From contig NZ_CAMZOK010000002.1 in the NCBI RefSeq assembly GCF_947331465.1, positions 558,001 through 622,000 of the forward strand: a stretch of 64,000 nucleotides of DNA, given 5' to 3'. The notes beneath the pieces are model-generated. The model searched no databases. It worked only from the letters and a program-made list of their open reading frames with translations, and was not told the DNA's origin. Position numbers and translations under genes: made by a program. Shown piece by piece: positions 20,543-28,867 of this stretch. This stretch comes from Shimia sp. Alg240-R146. GTDB taxonomy: Bacteria; Pseudomonadota; Alphaproteobacteria; Rhodobacterales; Rhodobacteraceae. Every line of letters starts with the position of its first letter. Positions within the stretch are counted from its first letter, which is position 1.

Positions 20543-21088
20543 GGGGGCTCCGTGAAATTGGTCCGTTGGATCGTGCGCATGACCATTGCACAGTTTCTGA
20601 CGTCCGTCGCCACTTCTTGGCCACCATCAGGCCAACTGGTAGCATCTGTATGCTCAACCCGGGATCAAAAGAGGGGCGTTCGCTTGAACTGTAAAGCTCG
20701 GCCAAAGGCGCTCATTCCAACGTCATCATTTCAACCGGCTGTTTTCTACAAAATTGGCCAAAAGGGTTATTCCCGCCGACTACTTTGGAGGGCTGTTTCC
20801 GGTGCTAAACAGTCCTTCCGGCCTTGTTGCCGGACAGCCGTTTTGCCGTCGGCTCGACCTTATAGACAACAATCTTACGGAGCTGCCTGAGGTCCAGACT
20901 TCAAACGGTCAAGCTCTGTAGGCTGGCAAGGGCGACCTATCTTGAAGCGCGATCATCCTCTTGAGCATTGTTTCATGGAGTTGTTGCCGCTTGGGCTGCC
21001 ATCCTTGCAAAAGATTTCGCCAAGCCCCTGCTGGATGCGGTGTTGGTGTTGGGTGAGGCACATGAATTAAAGTAGTCCCGAGCGCGCG
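20543..21088. other. Intergenic region, no supported gene
   Basis: About 546 bp between two minus-strand units. Candidate frames lack ribosome-binding sites and family features. The middle (20690-20870) contains several short GCCG/CGGC inverted words like those in other non-coding spacers of this window. It must contain the SDR promoter at its left end and any terminator of the catabolic operon at its right end. Confidence 0.5.
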
Positions 21089-21988
21089 CTATTGGGGCAT
21101 TATGTGCATCGTGCCCAACCCGTCGGCGTCTGAGGCCGAGACGCAGAGACTGGACAACGTGCGGGGTTGATCCTCTGGCCATGGGGTGCCTCTGTGCAGC
21201 ACGGCACGTTGATCCCAGATCAACACATCACCGGCTTGCCAGCTATGAGAGTAGGTGAAATCCGGCTGCGTGCAAAACTCCATCAACTCGCGCAGCAATG
21301 CGGCGCTTTCGGCGGCGTCATATCCGTCAACAGCAAAGGCATGACTGGCGATGTACAGCGCCTCTTTGCCATTCACCGGGTTGGTCCAGACCGATTTCCA
21401 GTGCTGATCAGGCCATTTATGAAACATAGGGAGTTTTGCCAGTTCGGGCGAAATTTGCGCGCGTGAATGGCTGTAGCGGTGGCGAATGCCACGCCCCCTA
21501 ACGCGGGCCTTCAAGCTTTCGGGCATTGCCGCCCAGGCTGCGCGCGTCGAGGCGAGTTCTGTCGCGCCTCCTGATTTTGTCACCACTCTCCCGATCAGGA
21601 TGTTGGTCAGCGCTGGTACAGGCAAAAAGGTGCTGTCGGCGTGCCAAAGAAAGTTTGCTTTGAGGTGCAGCGTGTGCAGGTCATCTGCTGCGGTCAGCTT
21701 GCCATCGGCACGCACGTTCGAAACTTTTGGCACCTTATAGGCATCATCAGATGTGCGCTCATCCGCCAGACGGTCTTCGATAGTGCCAAAGCGGCGGGCA
21801 AGCGCCAAATGGTCCTCATCCGTAATGTCTTGGCCGCGAAACAGCAGGGCGGAATGCTCTTCAAAGAGCGCGCGCAATCGGAAAAATCCGTCAGTCCGGG
21901 CGACATCTGCCAGTGACACGTCTTCGACAATGGCCCCAAAAACAGGTGTTAGCGGTGTGGTTTTCCAGCTGGCTGTCGGGTTAATCAT
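21089..21988 (-). CDS. TauD/TfdA-family Fe(II)/2-oxoglutarate dioxygenase
   Basis: A 299-residue non-haem iron oxygenase. The facial triad is visible: His and Asp in LWHADSTFLP, and the distal His in RAVLHRGTPW, followed by the 2-oxoglutarate Arg region (QPRTLSSL). The family hydroxylates taurine, 2,4-D and related acids; fungal members hydroxylate xanthine. It is the last gene of a four-gene operon, overlapping the FAD oxidoreductase by 4 bp, so it probably acts on the same unknown N-containing compound as its neighbours. Confidence 0.87.
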   Translation of the reverse strand: MINPTASWKTTPLTPVFGAIVEDVSLADVARTDGFFRLRALFEEHSALLFRGQDITDEDHLALARRFGTIEDRLADERTSDDAYKVPKVSNVRADGKLTAADDLHTLHLKANFLWHADSTFLPVPALTNILIGRVVTKSGGATELASTRAAWAAMPESLKARVRGRGIRHRYSHSRAQISPELAKLPMFHKWPDQHWKSVWTNPVNGKEALYIASHAFAVDGYDAAESAALLRELMEFCTQPDFTYSHSWQAGDVLIWDQRAVLHRGTPWPEDQPRTLSSLCVSASDADGLGTMHIMPQ

Positions 21989-23391
21989 GGTGTGCTCATT
22001 GCTTCAATTTCTTCTGGGCTCAGATCCTTGACGCTGTCCCAGGCCATGCTTTTGGCGCTGTTCAGCAACCCTTTGGGATCCATTCGTTTTTTCCATGCCA
22101 GATGGCGGTAGTCGGCGTTTTTTAGGCCACCCCCTTCGACTTGCCACGTGTGCGCGTCGTAGACGGGAAACCCGTTGTCCTCATAGATTGCGTTGATTGC
22201 CGCGAGTTGGTCCGCATCTCGGTACCAAATGATGGGCAGGTCAAAAGTCACGATTTCGCCGTCGACGCGGGAAAATTCGTGATGGTTCCAAACGTCATCG
22301 GTTAGGTGTTCGCGCAGGTCCGCGATTGCCTGCGGGTCCGGCGGGCTGGGGCAGCCGACCTGTTGATAAGTCGCGGAACGGTCCGCCTTGAGCACTTGAA
22401 GCGTCGTATGGTTGTAGGAGAAGTCATAGACATGAGGGATGCCCGCGTCACCACGTTCGGTGTCGGTCATCATCAGGTCGACGTAGCCGCCCTCGGCTTC
22501 CATCAGGGCAGCAAAAGTCGATGCTTGCGCGGCGGGGATCATAGAAACAAGTAGGTGTTTGTTGGCTCTGATCTTTCCATCAAGACGAGGGAAATAGGTG
22601 GTGATGCGGGCATCGACTGTGCTTATCAGCTTAGGGCCAATGTCACCGCGTTGTGCAAGGGCGTAGCCGGCGGCGTAAGCGCCCTCGTAGGTGTCAAAGG
22701 TGGCCATGCAGCCTATCCAATCCTGCAAAGGAACGGTGCGAATGGTGACTTCGGTGATCACACCGTTCAAGCCCCAGGCATGGTGAATTTGCATGACGTG
22801 CGCACCTTCAAACCGGCGCTCTTCCGGCGTGTCGGTGACCGACATCGCTTTCAGCGCACGCAGATTGCCGGGGTCGCGCAGCATACCGTTGGCGATGGAC
22901 CCGATGCCTGATGAGCCGCCCGCCACGAAACCGCCGATGGTGGCGATTTCCTGCGTGGAAGGGAACATGCACATCTCGCGGCCACTTTCGGCAAGGGCGG
23001 CGTTGATGTCCTTCATCAGCGCACCTGCTTGGACCCGCACAAAGTCTTCTCCGATCTCAAGAACTTTGTTCATCGCGGTCATCTCCAGGACCAATCCGCC
23101 GTCCATAGGCACCGCCTGTCCGTAGTTGCCGGTGCCACCGCCGCGAAGGACGACGGGCACGCCAGCGTCATACGCCGCCGAAAGGCACTGCTTCAGTTCG
23201 CCGACGTCCTTCGGGCGCGCGATCAGATCAGCAAAACAACGTTTGAGGCGCGCGTTCAAAATGGGGCTGTACCAAAAAAAGTCCCGCGACCGCTTCTTGA
23301 CCAGAACGGTTTCGCTGATCACCTCAACGGGGGCGAGTGCGGCGGCGAAAGCGCCCCAATCAATGTCAGTCTTTCCCGAGATAGAAGTCAT
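21985..23391 (-). CDS. FAD-binding oxidoreductase (GlcD/VAO family)
   Basis: A 468-residue flavoprotein with the PCMH-type FAD-binding pattern: PVVLRGGGTGNYGQAVP then GGLVLEMTAMNKV, and a second FAD-contact region IGGFVAGGSSGIGSIANG. Family members oxidise hydroxy acids, sugars or amines. The C-terminal half is less typical of GlcD (no obvious 4Fe4S partner gene nearby). It overlaps its neighbours by 4 bp on both sides, in the order amidohydrolase, oxidoreductase, dioxygenase. The substrate is unknown. Confidence 0.85.
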   Translation of the reverse strand: MTSISGKTDIDWGAFAAALAPVEVISETVLVKKRSRDFFWYSPILNARLKRCFADLIARPKDVGELKQCLSAAYDAGVPVVLRGGGTGNYGQAVPMDGGLVLEMTAMNKVLEIGEDFVRVQAGALMKDINAALAESGREMCMFPSTQEIATIGGFVAGGSSGIGSIANGMLRDPGNLRALKAMSVTDTPEERRFEGAHVMQIHHAWGLNGVITEVTIRTVPLQDWIGCMATFDTYEGAYAAGYALAQRGDIGPKLISTVDARITTYFPRLDGKIRANKHLLVSMIPAAQASTFAALMEAEGGYVDLMMTDTERGDAGIPHVYDFSYNHTTLQVLKADRSATYQQVGCPSPPDPQAIADLREHLTDDVWNHHEFSRVDGEIVTFDLPIIWYRDADQLAAINAIYEDNGFPVYDAHTWQVEGGGLKNADYRHLAWKKRMDPKGLLNSAKSMAWDSVKDLSPEEIEAMSTP

Positions 23392-24644
23392 GCCACTGTC
23401 CTGTCTGCATAGGTTTTCAGGGGGTATAGTTGTGTGCTGTCGTCCAGCGCTGAGGTTGTCGACGGCGCATCACATACCAAGAGGTCGTCGATACTGGCTT
23501 CATCAACGAAGGTTTGCGCCATGCCCAACGCTTGCGCGGCGTCAGTGGTGATCATCGGCCAAAGGTCCGCCAAGGGTGGGTCCAGATGGGCGGCCAGAAC
23601 AGCCAGAGCAAGCGACGCACGTGGATTGTGGCGCCCGAGCGGGCAAAATGCATCTCGCACATTATCTGTTCCGACGATGACCGGCACACTTGAAGCGCGC
23701 AATTCGCGCACGCGTGTCAGGCCGCGCCTGTCAGGGGTGCCTTCGGTGCGGCCCTGCAGGTACAAGTTGGTGGATGGCAATGTCACGACAGACAGGCCCG
23801 ATTGCGCGACCAAATTGATCCGCCGCTTCATCGCGTCGCCGCTCAAATTCATCATACTGCAGGCATGCCCACACAGGATTGGGCCATCAAATCCAGTTTC
23901 GATGGCGGTCCGCGCTATCAGTTCAAGGCCATCGAGTCCGTCTGCCAAACCTTCATCCACATGAAAATCCAAAGCGATGCCATGGTGCATTGCGATTTCA
24001 AATGCGGTTTGAATGCCCTTTGGCAGATTGGGTTGATCCAGAACGAAGCTGCCGAGGGCGCCTCCGACACACGAAATTTCCCGCACCAAGGTTTTTGCGG
24101 TCTGAGGATCGGCCAAATCCTCCAGAGAGGTGAGCGGCGCGAGGTTTAGAGTTATGTGGTCCCGAAAGTCCTGCGCAAGTTCCTTAAGGATATGCCAAGC
24201 CAATGGGGGCGTACGTGCACCTTCGCCATGGGACCAGTCGACATGGCTGCGCGCGGCCTTGCAGCCTGCCGAAATCAATTCTTGCAGGCCGCGTGTTGCA
24301 CGGGCGCGCAAATCCTCTTCGCTCCAGAAGGCCTTGTCCTGCGATTGCGCATCTATTGCGGCGCGCAGGTTGCCGCCCACGGCAGGCATGCGGTCAACGG
24401 AGTGGCATTTATCAAGATGGACATGTGCCTCGGTGAAGCGCGGCAGCACCAGCTTGGGAGCAGGTGACAGTGAAGCAGGGAGCAATCTGGGGCTACCGCC
24501 ATTTTTACAGATCAGATCACCGCGCAGATACGCCCCTTCAACAATGCCGCCGAAACCCGTCGCAGATCGCACCAAGGATCTGGGAACTTTGACATCCGCA
24601 ATACGGACGTCTCTTGATGGTTGAGTGAGAAGCGGTTTGTTCAT
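23388..24644 (-). CDS. Cytosine-deaminase-like metal-dependent amidohydrolase
   Basis: A 418-residue amidohydrolase of the CodA-like branch. The metal ligands are visible: HVHLDK (HxH), DFHVDEG (His then Glu), CGHACSM, and Asp in VGTDNVRDAFCPLG; the LQGRTEG stretch also matches CodA. Members deaminate or open cytosine, isoguanine, creatinine-like and other cyclic amidines. It overlaps the creatininase-family gene and the FAD oxidoreductase gene by 4 bp each. The pairing with a creatininase-type amidase suggests sequential hydrolysis of a ring or amide; the substrate is not identified. Confidence 0.87.
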   Translation of the reverse strand: MNKPLLTQPSRDVRIADVKVPRSLVRSATGFGGIVEGAYLRGDLICKNGGSPRLLPASLSPAPKLVLPRFTEAHVHLDKCHSVDRMPAVGGNLRAAIDAQSQDKAFWSEEDLRARATRGLQELISAGCKAARSHVDWSHGEGARTPPLAWHILKELAQDFRDHITLNLAPLTSLEDLADPQTAKTLVREISCVGGALGSFVLDQPNLPKGIQTAFEIAMHHGIALDFHVDEGLADGLDGLELIARTAIETGFDGPILCGHACSMMNLSGDAMKRRINLVAQSGLSVVTLPSTNLYLQGRTEGTPDRRGLTRVRELRASSVPVIVGTDNVRDAFCPLGRHNPRASLALAVLAAHLDPPLADLWPMITTDAAQALGMAQTFVDEASIDDLLVCDAPSTTSALDDSTQLYPLKTYADRTVA

Positions 24645-25435
24645 TTGGGGGATGCCCTGTGATCAAACTGCGCGAAATCTTTGAGGAACTCTGCAAAGTT
24701 TGTGGCGGCTGTGGTGAGCAAGTGCGTGCCCGCCGCTGCCGAGGCCGCCGCGGCATTTCCGCAGGCCCCTTGGTCATTCAGATCGTCGATTATCCAACCC
24801 GGGCGCGCGGGTTGGCCGGACATGCCAATCTTTGGAAATGCGTCCGCCCAGCCTTCCATCGCCGTGCGAAAATCCGCCGCAAGATCCATGTCGACCACTT
24901 CGGGATGGATCGCCAACATGGCAGAGGTCTCGATAAATCCGGCATGCAGATCGTAGGCCAGATCTGCGACATCAATCAGACCGTCATAGTCTGCGAACCC
25001 AAACCAACTGCAGGAAACAACAATCATCTCATGCGCGATCCGCATGTCACGCCCCGCGATCTCAAGTGCGGCCGAATTCCCGCCATGTCCATTGAAGAGC
25101 ACCAGCCTGCGGATGCCTGCGCGCGAGACGGAGGCTGCCACGTCGCGCAACACAGCCAAGAGTGTTTCTCCTGAAAGGCTGAGTGTGCCGGGATGGGTGC
25201 CGTGTTCCTCACTTTTGGTGATGGTAAGCGTCGGCAGAACCAGCACGCTCATTGCCGCGTCAAGTGCCGCGAGGCTTTGGCGTGTGACGGCATTTATCAA
25301 CGCTGTATCGACATTGACGGGCAGGTGGGGGCCATGTTGTTCGGTGGCCCCGATCGGCAGGACAGCGACAGTGGTTTCCGGCAGTTTGGCAAATGCACTG
25401 GAGGGCAAATCAGCCCAATATCCTTGCACAGTCAT
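24641..25435 (-). CDS. Creatininase-family amidohydrolase
   Basis: A 264-residue protein. The start chosen is the ATG at 25435, with GAGGG 8 bases upstream; a GTG at 25471 lacks a site. Family signatures: VAVLPIGATEQHGPHLPVNVD (Glu and His metal ligands), the EEHGTHPGTLSL segment, and LVLFNGHGGNSAAL. Members hydrolyse creatinine, formamidopyrimidines, lactams or act in cofactor synthesis, so 'creatininase' is a family name, not an activity claim. It is the first gene of the four-gene operon, divergent from the RidA gene. Confidence 0.85.
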   Translation of the reverse strand: MTVQGYWADLPSSAFAKLPETTVAVLPIGATEQHGPHLPVNVDTALINAVTRQSLAALDAAMSVLVLPTLTITKSEEHGTHPGTLSLSGETLLAVLRDVAASVSRAGIRRLVLFNGHGGNSAALEIAGRDMRIAHEMIVVSCSWFGFADYDGLIDVADLAYDLHAGFIETSAMLAIHPEVVDMDLAADFRTAMEGWADAFPKIGMSGQPARPGWIIDDLNDQGACGNAAAASAAAGTHLLTTAATNFAEFLKDFAQFDHRASPK

Positions 25436-25622
25436 GTTCCAAGCCCTCGCGCAGAGGGGTGGATCAGACACGCCAATAGCACACGCGTTTCCATAGGTTC
25501 TCCTTTCAAAGAACTGGTGTTGCGAGGCCCTTGGGATTTATCCGTGCCAGAGATTGACAAGTAGATTGGCATCGAATGTAATCTGGGACAAGCGGAAATT
25601 TCCCTAGGAAAACATCAATAAA

Positions 25623-26012
25623 ATGAGAGAGTTAACGCCTGAATCCATCCGGCCACCCTTTGCCCGTTATGCGCACGGAGTGGAGATCCCCGGCCATTGG
25701 CGGCTTGTTCAAACATCCGGACAATTGGGGATTCGCATGGATGAGGTCGTGCCGGAAGATGTGCGTTCGCAGGCTGAAATCTGTTTTGCCAGTATTGATG
25801 AAATTCTTGCCAGCGCAGGCATGGCGCGAGGCGACATTGCCCACTTGACAGCGTATGTCACCGACCGCGCGCATATGGCCGCCTATATGGCCGCACGGGA
25901 TGCGTTTCTGGCTGATGTGAATCGGCTGCCCAGCTCCACCTTGTTGATTGTGTCGGGGTTCACGCGGCCAGAGTTCAAGGTCGAGATTGAAGTGCTCGCG
26001 GCAGCGCCCTAA
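25623..26012 (+). CDS. RidA-family (YjgF/Rid) protein
   Basis: A 129-residue member of the Rid family, which either hydrolyses reactive imines/enamines or acts as amidohydrolase in nucleobase and amino-acid breakdown. The usual opening (YAHGVEIPGHWRLVQTSGQLGI) and the C-terminal SSTLLIVSGFTRPEFKVEIEVLAA are present; the Arg that marks imine deaminases is replaced by a region ending SGFTRPEFKVEIE, so the subfamily needs an alignment. It is divergent from the catabolic operon across 187 bp and probably part of the same pathway. Confidence 0.85.
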   Translation: MRELTPESIRPPFARYAHGVEIPGHWRLVQTSGQLGIRMDEVVPEDVRSQAEICFASIDEILASAGMARGDIAHLTAYVTDRAHMAAYMAARDAFLADVNRLPSSTLLIVSGFTRPEFKVEIEVLAAAP

Positions 26013-26442
26013 GATTTGACCCCATACTCGCCGTACCTTTCACAAGGGAACATGCAGTTCACAGGGCCGAACGTGGAAGGGGCCAATAACCGGTTCGGTG
26101 AGGTTTTCTGTGCTGCAAGAATGGGTTTGCTGTTCTGGCTGACAAACCCCGCGCAGCCACCAAACGCGCCTACACAAGCCCGACTTGTCCGACACAGCCT
26201 CAAGTGTACACGCACACGAAAGCTCACTTTCCGCCGCTTGTGGCCAAAGCGGCTTCCTACTTGGCGCAACGAATTCAGGCGCAAACGCTGCTGTTGCGAG
26301 CAAAAGTCTGGACTTCGGAAAAGCTGACCTTGGCAGTTTCCTGATTTGCGCCGTTGCGGCCAATAGCGGCTTGGAGCCCAAATTATCATTCGCTTTTGGA
26401 CATCGAGTTGCCATTTGGTGACGCGCTCGGCACAGTCTCACT
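26013..26442. other. Intergenic region with imperfect GCCG...CGGC words
   Basis: About 430 bp with no supported gene. Two similar words, near 26233-26255 and 26350-26372, share GCCG-(~6)-GGCCAA-(~3)-GCGGCTT and each can fold as a small hairpin. They resemble the short dispersed elements often seen between roseobacter genes, but copies elsewhere cannot be counted from here. Confidence 0.4.
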
Positions 26443-26718
26443 ATGACAAGCTCACCTAAGAAGCCATTGGCAGGATCTTGGATCAAACAGGGTTCTTCAA
26501 TCGTCGCAGACCAAACTGAACTCGAGATCGAGAGACGTATGCGCGAAGATTTGCAACAAGTTTCAGCATCTGATGATGGTTGGGAGCTATTATTTGTTGA
26601 CCCCCTTGATGGCACGTACTGGGAATTAACATTCCCGCAATCATCGATGCATGGTGGAGGACCAAAACTGCTTTCGCCGGTGCCATTTTTATTGGCACAG
26701 ACCAAATACGGATTATGA
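26443..26718 (+). CDS. Imm27-family immunity protein (orphan)
   Basis: A 91-residue cytosolic-type protein. The pattern GSWIKQGSSIVADQTELEIERRMRE, then DDGWELLFVDPLDGTYWELT and FPQSSMHGGGPKLL, closes with a KYG triplet; this matches the Imm27 family that protects against polymorphic toxins. No toxin, Rhs, T6SS or CDI gene is adjacent on either side, so it stands alone. Base composition is visibly more AT-rich than neighbouring genes, which fits acquisition. A good ribosome-binding site was not seen. Confidence 0.78.
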   Translation: MTSSPKKPLAGSWIKQGSSIVADQTELEIERRMREDLQQVSASDDGWELLFVDPLDGTYWELTFPQSSMHGGGPKLLSPVPFLLAQTKYGL

Positions 26719-27047
26719 ACCGAACGGCACCCTCGTCAACAAATCGGACTGCCGAACACATGTCCAAGACTGAACCATAAAGAAAGAAAAGTGGCGGGCC
26801 CGCAAACGCAGCCGTAGGGTTATCTCATTCCCGAGGACCTGTATGTACAGGTGGGTGCCAGGTAATCAGGCCAGGACCAGAACAGAGCCAGCTCCCTCGG
26901 AATTGCTTAAGGCCACCGGAATGCAACCGTATTACGAGAAGGGCAGAACCCGCCACCGCTCTATCTATGCGTCCGACCGCCTCAGCGCAAGAGGGCAGTG
27001 GCGCAGTTGCTCTTGCAATTTGTTCATGAATTGTTCACGTTGATGGC
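26719..27047. other. Intergenic region before mmcB
   Basis: About 329 bp. I see no supported gene; a 66-codon frame at 26843-27043 runs into the SOS box and has no family features. The right end carries the SOS operator of mmcB. Any toxin remnant linked to the Imm27 gene would be expected here, but none was recognised. Confidence 0.5.
27022..27036 (+). promoter_or_regulatory. SOS box (LexA operator, GTTC-N7-GTTC)
   Basis: GTTC at 27022-27025 and GTTC at 27033-27036 are separated by exactly 7 bases, the direct-repeat LexA site of alphaproteobacteria. It lies 11 bp before the mmcB ATG. With no Shine-Dalgarno between, the operator probably overlaps the -10 or start site and the mRNA may be nearly leaderless. 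Confidence 0.8.
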
Positions 27048-27521
27048 ATGAATGACATTGCCCCTCAATCACTACAACCCGGTCAGCTTTTGGCCCGTGG
27101 CGTCAGCCGTCACTTGCGCAGCCATGGCTATGTGTCGATCGAGGAATTTGTGCCAACGCGCGGCCTGCGCGTTGACGTGATGGCGCTTGGTCCCAAAGGG
27201 GAACTTTGGGTGGTGGAATGCAAATCCAGCCGCGCGGATTTTCAATCAGACACGAAATGGCAAGGCTATCTGGAGTGGTGTGACCGGTATTTCTGGGCGG
27301 TAGATACGGATTTTCCGACCGAGCTGCTGCCGGAAGGCACGGGGTTGATCATGGCGGATGCGTATGATGCTGAAATTATCCGCATGGGACCCGAAGACAA
27401 GCTGGCGCCTGCGCGACGCAAGAAGATGATCCAGAAGTTCGCCACAGACGCGGCGCGGCGACTGCACCGGTTTCGCGACCCCAAACTGGCGCCAATGCCT
27501 GATGAGGAGACCCCACGATGA
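27048..27521 (+). CDS. mmcB: MmcB-family DNA repair protein
   Basis: A 157-residue nuclease-fold protein. The region LRVDVMALGPKGELWVVECKSSRADFQSDTKWQGYLEW has the Asp...Glu-x-Lys arrangement of PD-(D/E)xK-type enzymes and matches the MmcB family (named from mitomycin C sensitivity in Caulobacter and part of its SOS regulon). The SOS box at 27022-27036 supports LexA control here. Start: ATG at 27048; no Shine-Dalgarno is visible, so translation may be leaderless. The stop overlaps the next small gene. Confidence 0.88.
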   Translation: MNDIAPQSLQPGQLLARGVSRHLRSHGYVSIEEFVPTRGLRVDVMALGPKGELWVVECKSSRADFQSDTKWQGYLEWCDRYFWAVDTDFPTELLPEGTGLIMADAYDAEIIRMGPEDKLAPARRKKMIQKFATDAARRLHRFRDPKLAPMPDEETPR

Positions 27522-27700
27522 TGGTGAAGTTTTATTATCCTGACGATGACTGGTGTTACCGCGGCCTTCAAACGGTGCACGCGGTTTTCCACAAAGACGG
27601 CAAGCTGATCGCACGCGCTGAGCGCGGCGATCGCAATGGATATTACGAGTTTGAAATTACCGGCTTTGAACTCAAAGGTCCCGGCGAAATCCTCACGTAA
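27518..27700 (+). CDS. Small conserved-looking protein, unknown function
   Basis: A 60-residue protein (MMVKFYYPDDDWCYRGLQTV...) whose ATG overlaps the mmcB stop by 4 bases, so the two are translationally coupled and both under the SOS operator. It is rich in aromatic residues and looks like a single small beta-sheet (alternating HAVFHKDGKLIARAERG and YYEFEITGFEL). I do not recognise a family. Overlap with mmcB and codon use like its neighbours support a real gene. Confidence 0.6.
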   Translation: MMVKFYYPDDDWCYRGLQTVHAVFHKDGKLIARAERGDRNGYYEFEITGFELKGPGEILT

Positions 27701-27708
27701 CCGGCGTT

Positions 27709-27894
27709 TCAGTCGACGTGTTTGGCCGTCGCAGCCGCGGCGCGAATTTCGTCGGCGATTTCTTCAGCTTCTTCCGGAGAGAAGTCCATCGGAATTTCCA
27801 GACCGTCGGCTTCGATAAAAATCCGCACGAATCCCTGATCGGTCGGGCCGATTTGCATGTTGGCTTCGATGTCGCGTTCGGTGTTGATGCCCAT
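27709..27894 (-). CDS. DUF6324-like small protein
   Basis: A 61-residue acidic protein (MGINTERDIEANMQIGPTDQ...). The start is the ATG at 27894, preceded by AGGAGA; a longer reading from 27936 would run through that site. The C-terminal half DFSPEEAEEIADEIRAAAATA is a charged helix. I take it as a DUF6324-type roseobacter protein from memory of that family; function unknown. It is convergent with the 60-residue gene, with 8 bp between stops. Confidence 0.7.
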   Translation of the reverse strand: MGINTERDIEANMQIGPTDQGFVRIFIEADGLEIPMDFSPEEAEEIADEIRAAAATAKHVD

Positions 27895-27971
27895 GACGGT
27901 TCTCCTGTGCTGGCAAATCGGGTAGCGTGAATGCACGACGAAGGCAAGGCACGCGGCGACAGGAGAGTGCA

Positions 27972-28466
27972 GTGCGTGAGATTGATGAAGTTACTTTGCG
28001 CCAATTTGAGGCGCGCGATCTGGATTGGCTGGTAGAGGCACACGCAGAGCTTTATGCCAGAACAGAAGGATTTGATGACAGTTTCGCGGTGTTGGTTTCC
28101 GCGATTTTGACGGATTTTGTGGATCACAACGACGCCATTTGGGAACGCGGTTGGGTTGCCGAGCGGCAAGGGTGGCGATTGGGCAGTATTTTCTGCGTGA
28201 AATCCAAGGATCCATTGCAGGCCAAACTGCGCTTGTTCCTGGTGCAACCAGAGGCGCAGGGGCTTGGACTTGGGCGGCGATTGCTTGAGACCAGCATGGG
28301 GTTTGCACGCGACCGTGGCTACACAGGAATGCAGCTTTGGACCCATGAAAGTCATGCCGCGGCTTGTGCGCTTTATGCGGCCTATGGCTTTGAAATGACC
28401 GATGCGCAACCGGTGCGGAATTTCGGTGTCGACCTTGTCGAACAAACTTGGAAAATTTCATTTTAG
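27972..28466 (+). CDS. GNAT-family N-acetyltransferase
   Basis: A 164-residue acetyltransferase. I place the start at GTG 27972 because AGGAGAG lies immediately before it (27961-27967); the upstream ATG at 27927 lacks a site and falls close to the divergent gene. The acetyl-CoA motif is present as LFLVQPEAQGLGLGRRLLETSMGFAR, followed by the conserved AACALYAAYGFEMT. The length and layout (domain at the C-terminus) resemble MarR-fusion acetyltransferases without their DNA-binding part. The acceptor is unknown. Confidence 0.85.
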   Translation: MREIDEVTLRQFEARDLDWLVEAHAELYARTEGFDDSFAVLVSAILTDFVDHNDAIWERGWVAERQGWRLGSIFCVKSKDPLQAKLRLFLVQPEAQGLGLGRRLLETSMGFARDRGYTGMQLWTHESHAAACALYAAYGFEMTDAQPVRNFGVDLVEQTWKISF

Positions 28467-28509
28467 GCGCTTGCAATCGCCGACGCGGGGCGCTAAATCG
28501 CCTGAGCGT

Positions 28510-28586
28510 GCCGCCTTAGCTCAGTTGGTTAGAGCACTGGTTTGTGGAACCAGGGGTCCCCCGTTCGAGCCGGGGAGGCGGTACCA
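28510..28586 (+). tRNA. tRNA-His (GTG anticodon)
   Basis: A 77-nt cloverleaf: acceptor GCCGCCT/AGGCGGT, D stem GCTC/GAGC, anticodon stem CTGGT/ACCAG with loop TTGTGGA (anticodon GTG), T stem CCCCG/CGGGG, then A73 and an encoded CCA. Position 1 is G opposite U72, and there is no G-1:C73 pair, the idiosyncratic alphaproteobacterial form read by a modified HisRS. Confidence 0.97.
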
Positions 28587-28867
28587 TTTCTCCAAGAAAC
28601 TTGAATTGCTTGCGTTGTGTTTCTGGCCGCGTGCAACTGTAGTGCGGTGTGGCCTGTGAGCAAACGCCAGTGAACCGACGGTCGGCTCCCGGTCAGCAGC
28701 TTTGTTTCCGATCGGGCGTTTTGCAGGGTAATTTCCCGGCACTGTTTCCAAATTCGTGGTAAATAATTGCCTAAAAAGTCAAAAAGCTTGCGCAAAGCTT
28801 TAGAAACAAGGACATTTGTCGCGTTAACTATTTTTAGCACTACGCATTTCGATCAAAGGGGGCTGCC

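Noticed and set aside
26843-27043. 66-codon plus-strand frame before mmcB, possible toxin remnant
   Set aside because: It runs through the SOS box and ends at the mmcB start; no toxin-like motif was seen.
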